Source: Brachyspira suanatina
GTDB taxonomy: Bacteria > Spirochaetota > Brachyspiria > Brachyspirales > Brachyspiraceae
Direction of reading: 5' to 3'
Length of the DNA: 64,000 bases
Assembly (NCBI RefSeq): GCF_001049755.1
Contig: NZ_CVLB01000001.1
Span: 310,001-374,000, forward strand
In this document: piece by piece, positions 18,812 through 26,949 of the stretch
Position numbering within the stretch: the first letter of the stretch is position 1
How the letters are laid out: each line of letters opens with the position of its first letter
Notes under the pieces: model-generated
What the model was told of the DNA's origin: nothing
Seen by the model: the letters and a program-made list of their open reading frames with translations, nothing else
The model's database searches: none
Translations under genes and position numbers: made by a program

Positions 18812-18936
18812 AAAAAACTCCGTAAAATGTAAAACTATAATTAATAATCTATCATGCTTAATTATTAAAGTAAATAACATAATTATTCATGCAAAGATTT
18901 GTATTTATTTTTAGACAGTATCTATGCTATATAAAC

Positions 18937-18977
18937 AAGGAAGGTTAAATATATGAATATTTAACCTTCCTTTTGAT
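18937..18977 (-). terminator. Terminator of the arsenic/thioredoxin operon
   Basis: Strong hairpin: AAGGAAGGTTAAATAT, four-base loop, ATATTTAACCTTCCTT, flanked by A/T runs. It lies 20 bases beyond the stop codon of the last thioredoxin-like gene on the minus strand. Confidence 0.85.
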
Positions 18978-18996
18978 ATTAGAGAATAAAAAAATA

Positions 18997-19338
18997 TTAT
19001 AGATTTTCTTTTAGAATTTTAATGATCTCTTCTTTGCTTAATACTTTACCATAAGAAAGAACTTTATCATCTAATAATAGGGCAGGAGTAGACATTACTC
19101 CATAAGAAGCTATTTCAGCCATATCTTCCACATATTTAATAGCCAAATCAAGTTTTGCTTCTTCTATGGCAGCTATTGTATTTTCTTCTAGCTTTTTACA
19201 ATTAGCACAGCCTGTACCTAATATTTTTACTCTAGCCTCTATAGGCGATTCTTTTGTTGTTTCCTCTTCAACGAAGGGGGTAATAGCAGGTCCTCAGCCG
19301 CATCCGCCTTTTCCAAATAAAATATCTTTTAATGACAT
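18997..19338 (-). CDS. Putative selenoprotein, thioredoxin-like (CxxC plus Sec)
   Basis: Read from ATG 19338, the frame runs MSLKDILFGKGGCG, then TGA at 19294-19296, then GPAITPF and a complete small thioredoxin domain. That domain contains GTGCANCKKLEE (CxxC at about residues 44-47), the cis-proline loop STPALLLDD and the end KILKENL, for 113 aa with Sec at 15. A CGCG-type cysteine motif is typical at this place in homologues, so Sec replaces a Cys. A hairpin with a GTT loop begins about 17-21 bases after the TGA, as in bacterial SECIS elements. TGA is a genuine stop elsewhere in the window. It is the last gene of the arsR-acr3-arsP operon. The alternative is two independent nonsense mutations with this neighbour, which is unlikely. 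Confidence 0.72.
19263..19280 (-). promoter_or_regulatory. Candidate bacterial SECIS hairpin, gene 1
   Basis: On the minus strand, CC-C-CTTC, loop GTT, GAAG-A-GG. The apical loop starts with G, 21 bases after the TGA at 19294-19296, within the range expected for bacterial SECIS elements. The stem is short, so support is moderate. Confidence 0.45.
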
Positions 19339-19365
19339 ATTATCTCCTTAAAAATTTTTTAATAT

Positions 19366-19683
19366 TTATAATTTTTCTTTTAAAATATTTACTATTTTTT
19401 CCCTATCCAAAACTTCTCCATAAGATATAAGCTCATCATTTACAATAAGAGCAGGTAAAGTCATAACACCATAATATGACATAGTTCCTTTACTGTCTGT
19501 ATATTTTATGGATAAGTCCAAATTTAAATCCAATATAGCTCTTCTTAAATTATCAAGCATATCAAGAGAATTTTCATCATCATTTCCTAAAAGCAGTATT
19601 TTTTCTATTTCTCTTTCTATACCCTCATCCTCTAGAGGGTCAGGCAAACATCCTCAGCCAAATTGTATTTTTTCTATAGCCAT
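19366..19683 (-). CDS. Putative selenoprotein, CxxC-less thioredoxin-fold protein
   Basis: From ATG 19683 (GGAGG nine bases upstream) the frame reads MAIEKIQFG, TGA at 19654-19656, then GCLPDPLEDEG and a thioredoxin-like domain ending in LKEKL: 105 aa with Sec at 10. The domain aligns well with its neighbour after the active site (YGVMTLPALIVNDELISYGEVL), but the CxxC is gone: GCANC corresponds to NDDENS. The only candidate redox centre is therefore the N-terminal Sec-Gly-Cys. A six-base-pair hairpin follows the TGA by 13 bases. The TGA context GGC-TGA-GGA is identical to the other gene. Function is unknown; a thiol carrier in arsenic or oxidative stress is an inference from the operon. Confidence 0.68.
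19621..19640 (-). promoter_or_regulatory. Candidate bacterial SECIS hairpin, gene 2
   Basis: On the minus strand, ACCCTC, loop TAGAGGAT, GAGGGT: a perfect six-pair stem. The loop begins 19 bases after the TGA at 19654-19656. Position and size fit a bacterial SECIS element. Confidence 0.5.
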
Positions 19684-19768
19684 AATATACCTCCAAAGTT
19701 AGTATATACATATTATAGGTATATATGAAATAATTGCAAATTTAAAAATAAAAAAAATCATACATTTT

Positions 19769-20080
19769 TTACAATTTATCTTTTAATAGTTCAATTATTT
19801 CATCTTTATTTAGTACTTTACCATAAGATAATACATTTTCATCTAATACTAGGCTAGGTGTGGATATAACTCCATAAGAAGCTATTTTTTCTATATCATA
19901 AATATGTCCTACTGTTAAACTAAGTCCCATATCTTTCAAAGCTTTCAATGTGTTTTCTTCCAATTTTTTACAGTTATTACAGCCTGTACCTAATATTTTT
20001 ATTCTTGCATTTTCTTCAGATGATGTTTGACATAAGCTTCCGCAGCTGCATTGTTATTTTTTATTGTTATTGAAAAACAT
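19769..20080 (-). pseudogene. Thioredoxin-like gene interrupted by TAA at codon 9
   Basis: ATG 20080 with GGAG seven bases upstream reads MFFNNNKK, then TAA (20054-20056). In the same frame there follows QCSCGSLC and a complete small thioredoxin domain with GTGCNNCKKLEENT and STPSLVLDEN. No ATG, GTG or TTG lies between the stop and the CxxC. The sequence is closely related to the 18997-19338 gene but has a Cys-rich N-terminus in place of the TGA. TAA is not a selenocysteine codon. This is either a recent nonsense mutation (one base from AAA, CAA or GAA) or a sequence error. The rest of the reading frame is undamaged. Confidence 0.65.
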
Positions 20081-20112
20081 AATTTACTCCTTTTTATAGT
20101 TTTTTATTATTG

Positions 20113-20443
20113 ATATCACCTAAACAACTATATTTTGTCAAAAATAAATTTATATTTTTGTTTTTATATCTGAGGCTTTGTCCACCGCGAATCGTACCAG
20201 TAGGGTAAGCCACCACTTCTTTTATTGCTACAGGTACAGCCCACCTCACGAAGTGTGCCTATGGTAGGCGAAAAGCTATGTTTTAGCTTAAATTTAATAT
20301 TTTATCTTACATGTAAAACATAATTAGTATTGTTTAGTACTAATTTTATACTTGCACTTTCGCGAAGCGTGCCTGCGGCAGCAACTTTTTGCGGCGGGAA
20401 AAAGTTGAATAAAAAAATTGACAAACTTAAAAATTTTTAGTAT
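20113..20443. mobile_element. Family B MITE-like element, copy B1
   Basis: 331 bases inside the arsenic operon, between the arsP-like permease and the thioredoxin genes. The left end is CACCTAAACAACTATATTTT followed by GTCAA. The right end reads TTGACAAACTTAAAAATTTT then TAGTAT. The interior has GC-rich blocks (TTTCGCGAAGCGTGCCTGCG, GCGGCGGGAAAAAGTTG). About 98 bases at the right end (20343-20440) are an exact inverted copy of 33045-33142. No open reading frame is present. Confidence 0.75.
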
Positions 20444-20457
20444 CTACTAAAAATAAA

Positions 20458-21471
20458 TCATACAAAAAGAAAATAAAAATTATTAAATAAGTACCCAATA
20501 ATAATTATTCCTAAAGTTACTATAAATACAAAAAATATTAAAAGAGGCATTTTAACAGCTTTTTTAAGCATAATAATAGAAGGCAGAGATAAGGCAGTAA
20601 CTGACATCATAAATGATAGAATAGTACCAAGTCCTGCACCTTTATAAAATAAACTTTCTGCTATAGGTAAAGTTCCGAATATATCTGCATACATTGGAAT
20701 TCCTACCAAAGAAGCTAAAGGCACAGAATACCAATTATTTTTTCCTAGTATTGTATTTATCCATTCAGACGGTATAACATTATGAATAAAAGCTCCAATT
20801 CCAACTCCTATAAAAATGTATAAATAAACTTTTTTTATAGTTTCTATAACCTGTTCTTTTGAATACATTAATCTTTCTTTTTTAGTCATAGTTTGTATTG
20901 CTATTTCTGTATTATTTACTTTTATATTTTTTATAAAGTCTTCTAAATATTTTTCCATTTTAAGTTTACCTATTAAAGTACCTCCGGCAACAGCAAGTAC
21001 AAGTCCTACTACAACATAAGCAATTGCAATCTTCATACCGAATATGCTTGATAAAAGTATTAAAGAAGCTAAGTCTACAAGAGGCGATGATATTAAAAAT
21101 GAAAATGTCATTGAAATAGGTATTCCTGCAGAAGTAAATCCTATAAAAAGCGGTATTGATGAGCATGAGCAAAATGGTGTAACAGTACCGAAAAGGGCAG
21201 CCAATATATTTGCTGATATTCCTTTAAATCTGCTTAATATTTTTTTAGTTCTTTCAGGTGGAAAATAAGATTGAATATATGATATACAAAATATTAGTAC
21301 TGATAACAGCACAAATATTTTTACGACATCATAAATAAAAAATTGTATTATTCCTTTAACTGTTTCTGATAAGGCAAAATTATTTAATATGTTTCCTATT
21401 AAAGTATTAAGCCATTTCATTGATATTATTTGATCTTGTATAAAGATGAATATTGATTTTATAATCTCCAT
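20458..21471 (-). CDS. ArsP-like permease (DUF318 / SO_0444 family)
   Basis: 337-aa inner-membrane permease with eight or so helices. The diagnostic TPFCSCSSIPLFIGF motif lies near residue 100, followed by SFLISSPLVD. In Campylobacter ArsP this family exports trivalent organoarsenicals and the paired cysteines bind the metalloid; other members move other metals. The internal duplication is visible: a second half with GIPMYADIFGTLPIAE near residue 260. It lies 51 bases downstream of acr3 in the same direction, so a role in arsenic efflux is well supported by context. The ribosome site GGAG precedes the ATG. Confidence 0.88.
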   Translation of the reverse strand: MEIIKSIFIFIQDQIISMKWLNTLIGNILNNFALSETVKGIIQFFIYDVVKIFVLLSVLIFCISYIQSYFPPERTKKILSRFKGISANILAALFGTVTPFCSCSSIPLFIGFTSAGIPISMTFSFLISSPLVDLASLILLSSIFGMKIAIAYVVVGLVLAVAGGTLIGKLKMEKYLEDFIKNIKVNNTEIAIQTMTKKERLMYSKEQVIETIKKVYLYIFIGVGIGAFIHNVIPSEWINTILGKNNWYSVPLASLVGIPMYADIFGTLPIAESLFYKGAGLGTILSFMMSVTALSLPSIIMLKKAVKMPLLIFFVFIVTLGIIIIGYLFNNFYFLFV

Positions 21472-21522
21472 TTTTTATAACTCCTAATTTATTAAAAAAA
21501 TTATATTGTTAATTTCTTATTA

Positions 21523-22566
21523 TTAATTTTTGAATTTATTTTTTGTGGCATTTGCTATTTTTACAAGAGTAAGCATTACAGGTACTTCTACCAATACGCC
21601 TACAATTGTTGCAAGTGCCGCTCCAGAATTAACTCCGAATAATGATACGGCTACGGCAACAGCAAGCTCAAAGAAATTTGATGCCCCTATCATTCCTGCA
21701 GGTGCCGCTACATTATGAGGAAGTTTTAATAAATAGCTTGCAATATATGCTATAAAAAATATTAAAAAGGTTTGTAATATTAAAGGTATTGCTATCAAAA
21801 TTATATGAATAGGGTTAGATAGTATTACATTTCCTTGAAAGCTGAATAATAATATTAATGTTAATAGCAGGCCTATTATTGTAATATTATCAAATTTATG
21901 TATAAAAATATTATTGAAATATTCTATTCCTTTTTTACTGCATACATAAACTCTTGTAATAATTCCTGCTGTTAATGGTATAAATACAAATAACACAACA
22001 GATAAAAATAATGTATCCCAAGGAACTGTAACATTCGATATTCCTAATAAAAATTTTACTATAGGAACGAATGCTATAAGTATTATTAAATCATTAGTTG
22101 CAACCTGCACTACAGTATATGATGGATTTCCATTTGTTAATGCACTCCAAACAAATACCATAGCAGTACATGGAGCAGCTCCTAAAAGTACAGCACCAAC
22201 TAAATATTCTTTTGCTAAATCTTTTGGTATAAAATTATTGAGTATAGTATAAAAAAAGAAAGAAGCTATAAAAAACATGGTAAAAGGTTTTATAAGCCAA
22301 TTTACAATCCAAGTAACAAACAGCCCCTGCGGATTTTTTGTAACGTTCTTTATACTTTGAAAATCTACACTCATCATCATAGGATATATCATAAGCCATA
22401 TTAATATTGCTATGGGTATAGAAACATTTGCATATTCAAATTTATTTAGTGTATTTGGGATTATAGGCAGGAATTTAGATATTAATACTCCTATAATCAT
22501 ACATATAAATACCCATAAAGTTAAATATTTCTGAAAAAAACTTATAGATTCTTTTTTATTTTTCAT
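21523..22566 (-). CDS. acr3: ACR3-family arsenite efflux transporter
   Basis: 347-aa membrane protein with ten predicted helices that expels arsenite. Key motifs are the MIYPMMMSVDFQ segment near residue 60 and the essential cysteine in GAAPCTAMVFVWS near residue 133. FIPLTAGIITR in helix 7 and GASNFFELAVAVA near residue 300 are also characteristic of ACR3. It follows arsR by 26 bases and precedes the ArsP-like permease, so it belongs to one arsenic operon controlled by ArsR. Confidence 0.95.
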   Translation of the reverse strand: MKNKKESISFFQKYLTLWVFICMIIGVLISKFLPIIPNTLNKFEYANVSIPIAILIWLMIYPMMMSVDFQSIKNVTKNPQGLFVTWIVNWLIKPFTMFFIASFFFYTILNNFIPKDLAKEYLVGAVLLGAAPCTAMVFVWSALTNGNPSYTVVQVATNDLIILIAFVPIVKFLLGISNVTVPWDTLFLSVVLFVFIPLTAGIITRVYVCSKKGIEYFNNIFIHKFDNITIIGLLLTLILLFSFQGNVILSNPIHIILIAIPLILQTFLIFFIAYIASYLLKLPHNVAAPAGMIGASNFFELAVAVAVSLFGVNSGAALATIVGVLVEVPVMLTLVKIANATKNKFKN

Positions 22567-22592
22567 TATAGTATATTCCTAAATATTATTTT

Positions 22593-22904
22593 TTAATCGC
22601 ATAGAGTTTTTATTTTTTTGTCTTTAGTAATTTTTGATGAATAGTAATTCAAAACATTTTTTGCTCTTTCAAAACCTTCTTTATTTATACTGTAATAAGT
22701 CCATTTGCCTTCTTTTCTTGGTATCACTACTTCAGCATCGCATAATATTTTCATATGATGAGATAATGTAGACTGCACTATTTTTAATTCTTCTAAAAGT
22801 TTGCATGCACATATTTCAGAGTCTTTAATCATATCTAATATTTGAAGTCTGTTTTCATCGCAGAATGCTTTGAATATTACTGCTTCTTTTTTATAGTCTT
22901 TCAT
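22593..22904 (-). CDS. arsR: ArsR-family metalloregulator
   Basis: 103-aa winged-helix repressor of the ArsR/SmtB family. The metal-sensing ELCxC-type box is present as SEICACKLLEEL (two cysteines, CAC). The recognition helix reads VQSTLSHHMKIL, followed by the wing KEGKWTYYSI. It should repress its own operon (arsR-acr3-arsP-thioredoxins) and release DNA when arsenite or antimonite binds. A palindromic operator overlaps its promoter just upstream. The short C-terminal tail ends in Cys, which could add a ligand. Confidence 0.94.
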   Translation of the reverse strand: MKDYKKEAVIFKAFCDENRLQILDMIKDSEICACKLLEELKIVQSTLSHHMKILCDAEVVIPRKEGKWTYYSINKEGFERAKNVLNYYSSKITKDKKIKTLCD

Positions 22905-22954
22905 ATTAATAGTATCCTTATTAATTTTTATATATCGAAGTTTATCAATGTGTT

Positions 22955-22983
22955 AATATAGCATACATATCGATAAATATCAA
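22955..22983 (-). promoter_or_regulatory. Promoter of the arsenic operon
   Basis: Minus strand: TTGATA (22978-22983), a 17-base spacer, TATATT (22955-22960), about 50 bases before the arsR start. It overlaps the operator-like palindrome at 22966-22987. Confidence 0.6.
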
Positions 22984-22987
22984 TATG
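22966..22987. promoter_or_regulatory. Probable ArsR operator
   Basis: Imperfect palindrome CATATCGATA-AA-TATCAATATG (nine of ten positions symmetric), overlapping the -35 box and spacer of the arsR promoter. A related half-conserved site, ATATCGAAGTTTATCAAT, lies at 22932-22949 downstream of the -10 box. This is the classic arrangement for ArsR repression; binding is inferred. Confidence 0.55.
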
Positions 22988-23072
22988 TTTTTTATCTTTT
23001 TTTATATTATTGAAATAATGCTGTATAATGGTATAATATATTATTACTATATAAAATATGGAGTTTGTTATT

Positions 23073-24101
23073 ATGCAAGTTAAAAATTTTGGAAACGGAT
23101 ATCTTTTATATGAATTAAAAAATGAAAATGATATGATATTAAAACTTACAGATATCGGTGCTTCAATAGTTGGTGTATTTTTCAAAGATAAAAACGGAAA
23201 TGAAGTGCAGGTGTCATTTGGAAGCGATCATTATTCATTTTACTTGAATCCGCATGATTATATAGGAGCCTCTGTTGGAAGAATAGCTAATAGAACAATA
23301 AATGCAGAATTTACACTTGATGGACAAACATATAAATTAACTAAAAATGATAATGGAAAACATCATTTACATGGCGGCGATAAAGGAATATCATTTCAAA
23401 AATTTGATTCTAAGGTTTTGGATAATCATTCTGTATTATTCAGCTATAGTTCAAATGAAGGCGATGAAGGTTATCCTGCCAATGCTGATATAGATATAAC
23501 ATACTCTTTAACAGATGATAATGAAATAATTATAGAATATTTTGCTGCAGTTAATGCTCCTACACCTATAAATCTTACAAATCATGCTTATTGGAATCTC
23601 AATGGAGAAGGCACTATATATGATCATGATTTGTTTATAGATTCTTCATTTTATTTGCCTGTAACAGATGAATGCGTATCTACAGGTGAGATTTTAAAAA
23701 CAGAAAATACTCCTTTTGATTTTACTAAAACAAAAAAAATAGGTGCTGATATAGAAAAAGCAAATGGTTATGATAACTGCTTTATGTTTAATGAAAAAAA
23801 TATATTGTCTCATACCAATGAAGAAGAGAATAATTTAAATAAATTAAGAGCTTCATGCTATAGTGAAAAAACAGGAATATGCTTAGAATTATATACTACA
23901 AAACCTGCTATGCATTTCTATTCAGGCAATATGCTTAATAATAGAGAAGTTAGAAATACAGTTTTGAATAAACATAATGCATTTTGTTTTGAAACAGAGT
24001 ATTTACCTGGTGCTGTAAACTTTCCTCATTTTCCAAGTATAATATTTGATCCGGATAGAAATTACAGTCATAAGACTATATATAAATTGTCATTAAAATA
24101 A
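23073..24101 (+). CDS. galM: Aldose 1-epimerase (galactose mutarotase)
   Basis: 342-aa mutarotase that interconverts alpha and beta anomers of aldohexoses. Motifs present: GASVGRIANR, HHLHGG with the first catalytic histidine, NLTNHAYWNL with the second, and FETEYLPGAVNFP containing the catalytic glutamate near the C-terminus. I chose ATG 23073 because ATGGAG at 23058 is better read as its ribosome site; starting at 23058 would add only five residues. It is divergent from the ars operon, and no other galactose gene is adjacent. Confidence 0.93.
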   Translation: MQVKNFGNGYLLYELKNENDMILKLTDIGASIVGVFFKDKNGNEVQVSFGSDHYSFYLNPHDYIGASVGRIANRTINAEFTLDGQTYKLTKNDNGKHHLHGGDKGISFQKFDSKVLDNHSVLFSYSSNEGDEGYPANADIDITYSLTDDNEIIIEYFAAVNAPTPINLTNHAYWNLNGEGTIYDHDLFIDSSFYLPVTDECVSTGEILKTENTPFDFTKTKKIGADIEKANGYDNCFMFNEKNILSHTNEEENNLNKLRASCYSEKTGICLELYTTKPAMHFYSGNMLNNREVRNTVLNKHNAFCFETEYLPGAVNFPHFPSIIFDPDRNYSHKTIYKLSLK

Positions 24102-24136
24102 CAATAAAGAATTATAAAATATTTTTGGAAATATAT

Positions 24137-24778
24137 ATGGATAATAACAATAAAAAGTCAATAATAATAGAACATTATATAGAAAGGGTAAAAGATTTTA
24201 ATATACCAGAGTACAAAGTTTTGGATTGGGAATCTCAGAACGCTCAGGAGGCTAGATTTTCTGCTTTGCTTAGTCATTTCGATATAAGAAAGTCAATTTT
24301 ACTTGATGTTGGATGCGGACTTGGACATTTAGCCGAATACATAGATAAGCAGAATATTAATACTTATTATATTGGTATTGATATAATGCCTGAGATGATT
24401 GAAAGAGCTAAGCATAAGAAATTTAAAAATATTAATCCTCAATTTATGACTATAGATTTTTTTAAGAATTCTGATACAAAAGATGATTTTGATTATATAT
24501 ATTCTTCCGGTATATTTAATCTTAATCTTGGCAACAATGAAGAGTTTTTGAAAAATGCTGTTAGAGATTTTTTAATTGCTGCTAGGAAAGGCGTATGCTT
24601 CAATTTGCTTGATATTTCATGCAAAGAAAAATATGGTGATAAATATTACTACTATAAAAAAGATGAAGTATTCAATATGGTTTGCGATATAGTAAAAGAT
24701 TTGGATTTAAAATGCCAAATAAAAATATCTGATGAATATTTATCAAATGATTTTTCTGTATTTGTAGATATATTATGA
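24137..24778 (+). CDS. Class I SAM-dependent methyltransferase
   Basis: 213 aa with the SAM-binding glycine loop LLDVGCGLGHLAEYI near residue 60, the acidic GIDIMPEMIERA strand two and DFDYIYSSGIFNL in the motif-IV region. The substrate is not identifiable. The start at ATG 24137 has GGAA eight bases upstream; the earlier in-frame TTG overlaps that site. It sits in a loose plus-strand series between galM and the rubrerythrin-like gene. Confidence 0.87.
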   Translation: MDNNNKKSIIIEHYIERVKDFNIPEYKVLDWESQNAQEARFSALLSHFDIRKSILLDVGCGLGHLAEYIDKQNINTYYIGIDIMPEMIERAKHKKFKNINPQFMTIDFFKNSDTKDDFDYIYSSGIFNLNLGNNEEFLKNAVRDFLIAARKGVCFNLLDISCKEKYGDKYYYYKKDEVFNMVCDIVKDLDLKCQIKISDEYLSNDFSVFVDIL

Positions 24779-24813
24779 TAAAATATATTTAATAAATTAA
24801 GGAGTAAGAATTT

Positions 24814-25428
24814 ATGTTAAAAAGATTATTAATAATTTCTATTTTTTTGATTTTCAGTTTTTTAGTATATTCTCAAACTCCAAAAACTGCTAATAATACT
24901 TTAGAAGCTGTGTCTATAGCTTATGATGTAGAAATTAATTCTTCTTTTGCTTATGCTAAATTTTCTGCAGCTTCAAAAAATAAAGCTATAGTTAATTTAT
25001 TTCAAGCTGTTTCTGATTCAAAATCTTGGCATGCTAATATTTTATATAATGCTGCCATTCAAGATAAGATAACAGACACCATTTTACAAGCTCAAGTAGG
25101 AGATCCTAAAGTAGGAACGGACATTGAAAATTTAAAATCAGCTCAATCAATGACATCTTATGAATATACGAAAATGTATCCTGAATTATTGAAAGTAGTA
25201 AATAAAGATAATAAAAAAGAAATGGCAAATGAGATTAATAATATAATAAAAGCAGAAAAATCACATAATGCTTTATTTACTCAAGCCATAAGCAATTTGC
25301 AAAATAATAAGCCATTAGCAGAGAAATATTATTTATGTGAAACTTGCGGTTATGTTGAAGCCAATTCAGCACCTGATAAATGTCCTATATGCGGCAGTTC
25401 TAAAAATACACTTAAAGAATATAAATAA
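24814..25428 (+). CDS. Exported rubrerythrin-like protein
   Basis: 204 aa with a Sec signal peptide (about residues 1-21, ending VYSQ), a four-helix ferritin-like domain and a C-terminal rubredoxin-like knuckle (CETCGYVE ... CPICGSS). Canonical rubrerythrins are cytoplasmic peroxidases, so export is unusual. By comparison with the family, helix A keeps its glutamate (VEINSSFAY). The ExxH of helix B reads KSWH, and the EHTE of helix C reads EYTK, so two iron-ligand glutamates appear to be lysines. The rubredoxin site looks complete. Ligand assignments are from memory of the family and should be aligned properly. RBS: AAGGAG. Confidence 0.82.
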   Translation: MLKRLLIISIFLIFSFLVYSQTPKTANNTLEAVSIAYDVEINSSFAYAKFSAASKNKAIVNLFQAVSDSKSWHANILYNAAIQDKITDTILQAQVGDPKVGTDIENLKSAQSMTSYEYTKMYPELLKVVNKDNKKEMANEINNIIKAEKSHNALFTQAISNLQNNKPLAEKYYLCETCGYVEANSAPDKCPICGSSKNTLKEYK

Positions 25429-25457
25429 TTAATCTATAATTAAAAATATAAAAAAAT

Positions 25458-25496
25458 AAAAGGCTGAAAGTGTTATACCTACAGCCTTTATTTTTT
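25458..25496. terminator. Terminator between convergent genes
   Basis: AAAAGGCTG ... CAGCCTTTA hairpin with T-rich flank, between the rubrerythrin-like gene and the minus-strand alcohol dehydrogenase. Confidence 0.8.
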
Positions 25497-25519
25497 ATAT
25501 AGTATTAAATTTTTACAAG

Positions 25520-26770
25520 TTATTTGTTTATAGTACGCATATCTATTACATATCTGAATTTTACTTTTCCGTCTATAACTTTTCTATAAGCATCTGATAT
25601 AGTTTGAGCATCTGCTTTTATTATTTCTACAGTAGGATAAATATTATTTTCTATAGAATAGTTAAGCATTTTCTGAGTTTCTTTTATGCCTCCTATAAGT
25701 GAACCAAATAATTTTTTACTGCCATGTTGACCTATCATAGCTATAAGAGTAGGCATTTTTGAAGTACGTGGAAGACCTAATAAACACATAGTACCGCCTC
25801 TTTTAAGCATACGCATATACATATTGACATCGTAATAAGCTGGAATTGTACTTATTATATAATTAAGAGTATTGTTAACATTTTTTAAATCTTCTGCATT
25901 ATTAACATTAACATACTTTACAGCTCCCATATTTAAAGCATCTTGTCTTTTATCTTCTGTTATATCAAATACTGTAACTTCTGCACCTAATTTAACTGCA
26001 TATTTTACAGCCATAGAACCAAGTCCTCCGAATCCTGCAATACCTATTTTATCGCCTTTTCGTACATTCATAACTTGTATAGGTGAATAAGTTGTAATTC
26101 CAGCACAAAGAAGCGGAGCAACTTTATCTAGTTCGGCATTATCTGGTATAAGTATTGCAAAATCTTCAGACACTACTATATTATCAGAGTATCCGCCTTG
26201 AGTGATTTCATTATTATGGAATCTATCCCTTGATCCGTAAGTATAAACAGCTCTATTTAAACAGTACTGTTCTAAATTATCCAAACAGCTTTCGCATTGT
26301 CCGCATGAGTTTACCATACAGCCTACGCCTGCAAAATCTCCAACTTTGAATTTTGTTACGGCATTTCCAACCTGTACGACTCTACCTGCTATTTCATGTC
26401 CTACTACAAGTGGAGTATTGCTTGATTTTCCTTCTACAACATGTATATCGCTATGGCATATTCCGGCATAAAGTATTTCTATCAAAACATCATTGCTTCC
26501 TACAGCATGCCTTGTAAACTCATGGTATTTAAAATCCATATTGGCTGAAATTGCTGCAAAGCCTCTTGTTTTTACTCTGCCGTTTGCATTGGTCTGTATA
26601 TTGATAGGGGCTTTTTTCAATTCTTGATTATACATTGCGTTTGAAGAATTATTCTGATTATTAACCGCATTATTATTTTGATTATTTACGCTTGTTTGTG
26701 CATTTGATGAATCATTACATGACAGCACATATAATATTGCTATCATTATAATTAATATAGCTTTTTTCAT
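25520..26770 (-). CDS. Zinc alcohol dehydrogenase with a lipoprotein signal
   Basis: 416 aa. Residues 1-18 are a lipoprotein signal (YVLSC, Cys18), followed by an Asn/Gln-rich linker of about 35 residues and then a complete cinnamyl-alcohol/YahK-type NADP-dependent dehydrogenase. Catalytic zinc ligands are in AGICHSD and GHEIAG. The structural zinc four-cysteine lobe is CGQCESCLDNLEQYC. The nucleotide-binding Rossmann loop is GIAGFGGLGSMAV. These enzymes reduce aldehydes in the cytoplasm; a lipid anchor would place this one outside the inner membrane, where NADP(H) is not normally available. The signal and linker are in frame with no sign of a sequencing join. Confidence 0.88.
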   Translation of the reverse strand: MKKAILIIMIAILYVLSCNDSSNAQTSVNNQNNNAVNNQNNSSNAMYNQELKKAPINIQTNANGRVKTRGFAAISANMDFKYHEFTRHAVGSNDVLIEILYAGICHSDIHVVEGKSSNTPLVVGHEIAGRVVQVGNAVTKFKVGDFAGVGCMVNSCGQCESCLDNLEQYCLNRAVYTYGSRDRFHNNEITQGGYSDNIVVSEDFAILIPDNAELDKVAPLLCAGITTYSPIQVMNVRKGDKIGIAGFGGLGSMAVKYAVKLGAEVTVFDITEDKRQDALNMGAVKYVNVNNAEDLKNVNNTLNYIISTIPAYYDVNMYMRMLKRGGTMCLLGLPRTSKMPTLIAMIGQHGSKKLFGSLIGGIKETQKMLNYSIENNIYPTVEIIKADAQTISDAYRKVIDGKVKFRYVIDMRTINK

Positions 26771-26873
26771 TTTATAATCTCCTTCATAAATTTCTATAAT
26801 TATATTATATCATTGAAGTAAACTCCAGAGTCAAGCAATTTTTTAAATTTCTTCATATATTTAATTTTATTCT

Positions 26874-26949
26874 AATTCCCGCCCATTTTGTTTTATAGTT
26901 TTCTTTGTTATTATTGTTCTATTATTCTTTTTAGTTTTTACTGTTAGTA
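26874..26949. repeat. Family A repeat, left part of copy A2 (split by B2)
   Basis: Begins ATTCCCGCCCATTTTG, the left-end pattern of family A, and runs into the family-B element at 26950. The rest of the copy resumes at 27185. Confidence 0.6.

Noticed and set aside
18997-19683. TGA read as tryptophan by a changed genetic code
   Set aside because: Several clear genes in the window end in TGA, and both internal TGAs sit where redox residues are expected, not tryptophan.
20054-20080. Ribosomal slippage on the A-run before the TAA in the third thioredoxin gene
   Set aside because: The thioredoxin domain is in the same frame as the ATG, so a slip would leave the correct frame rather than restore it.
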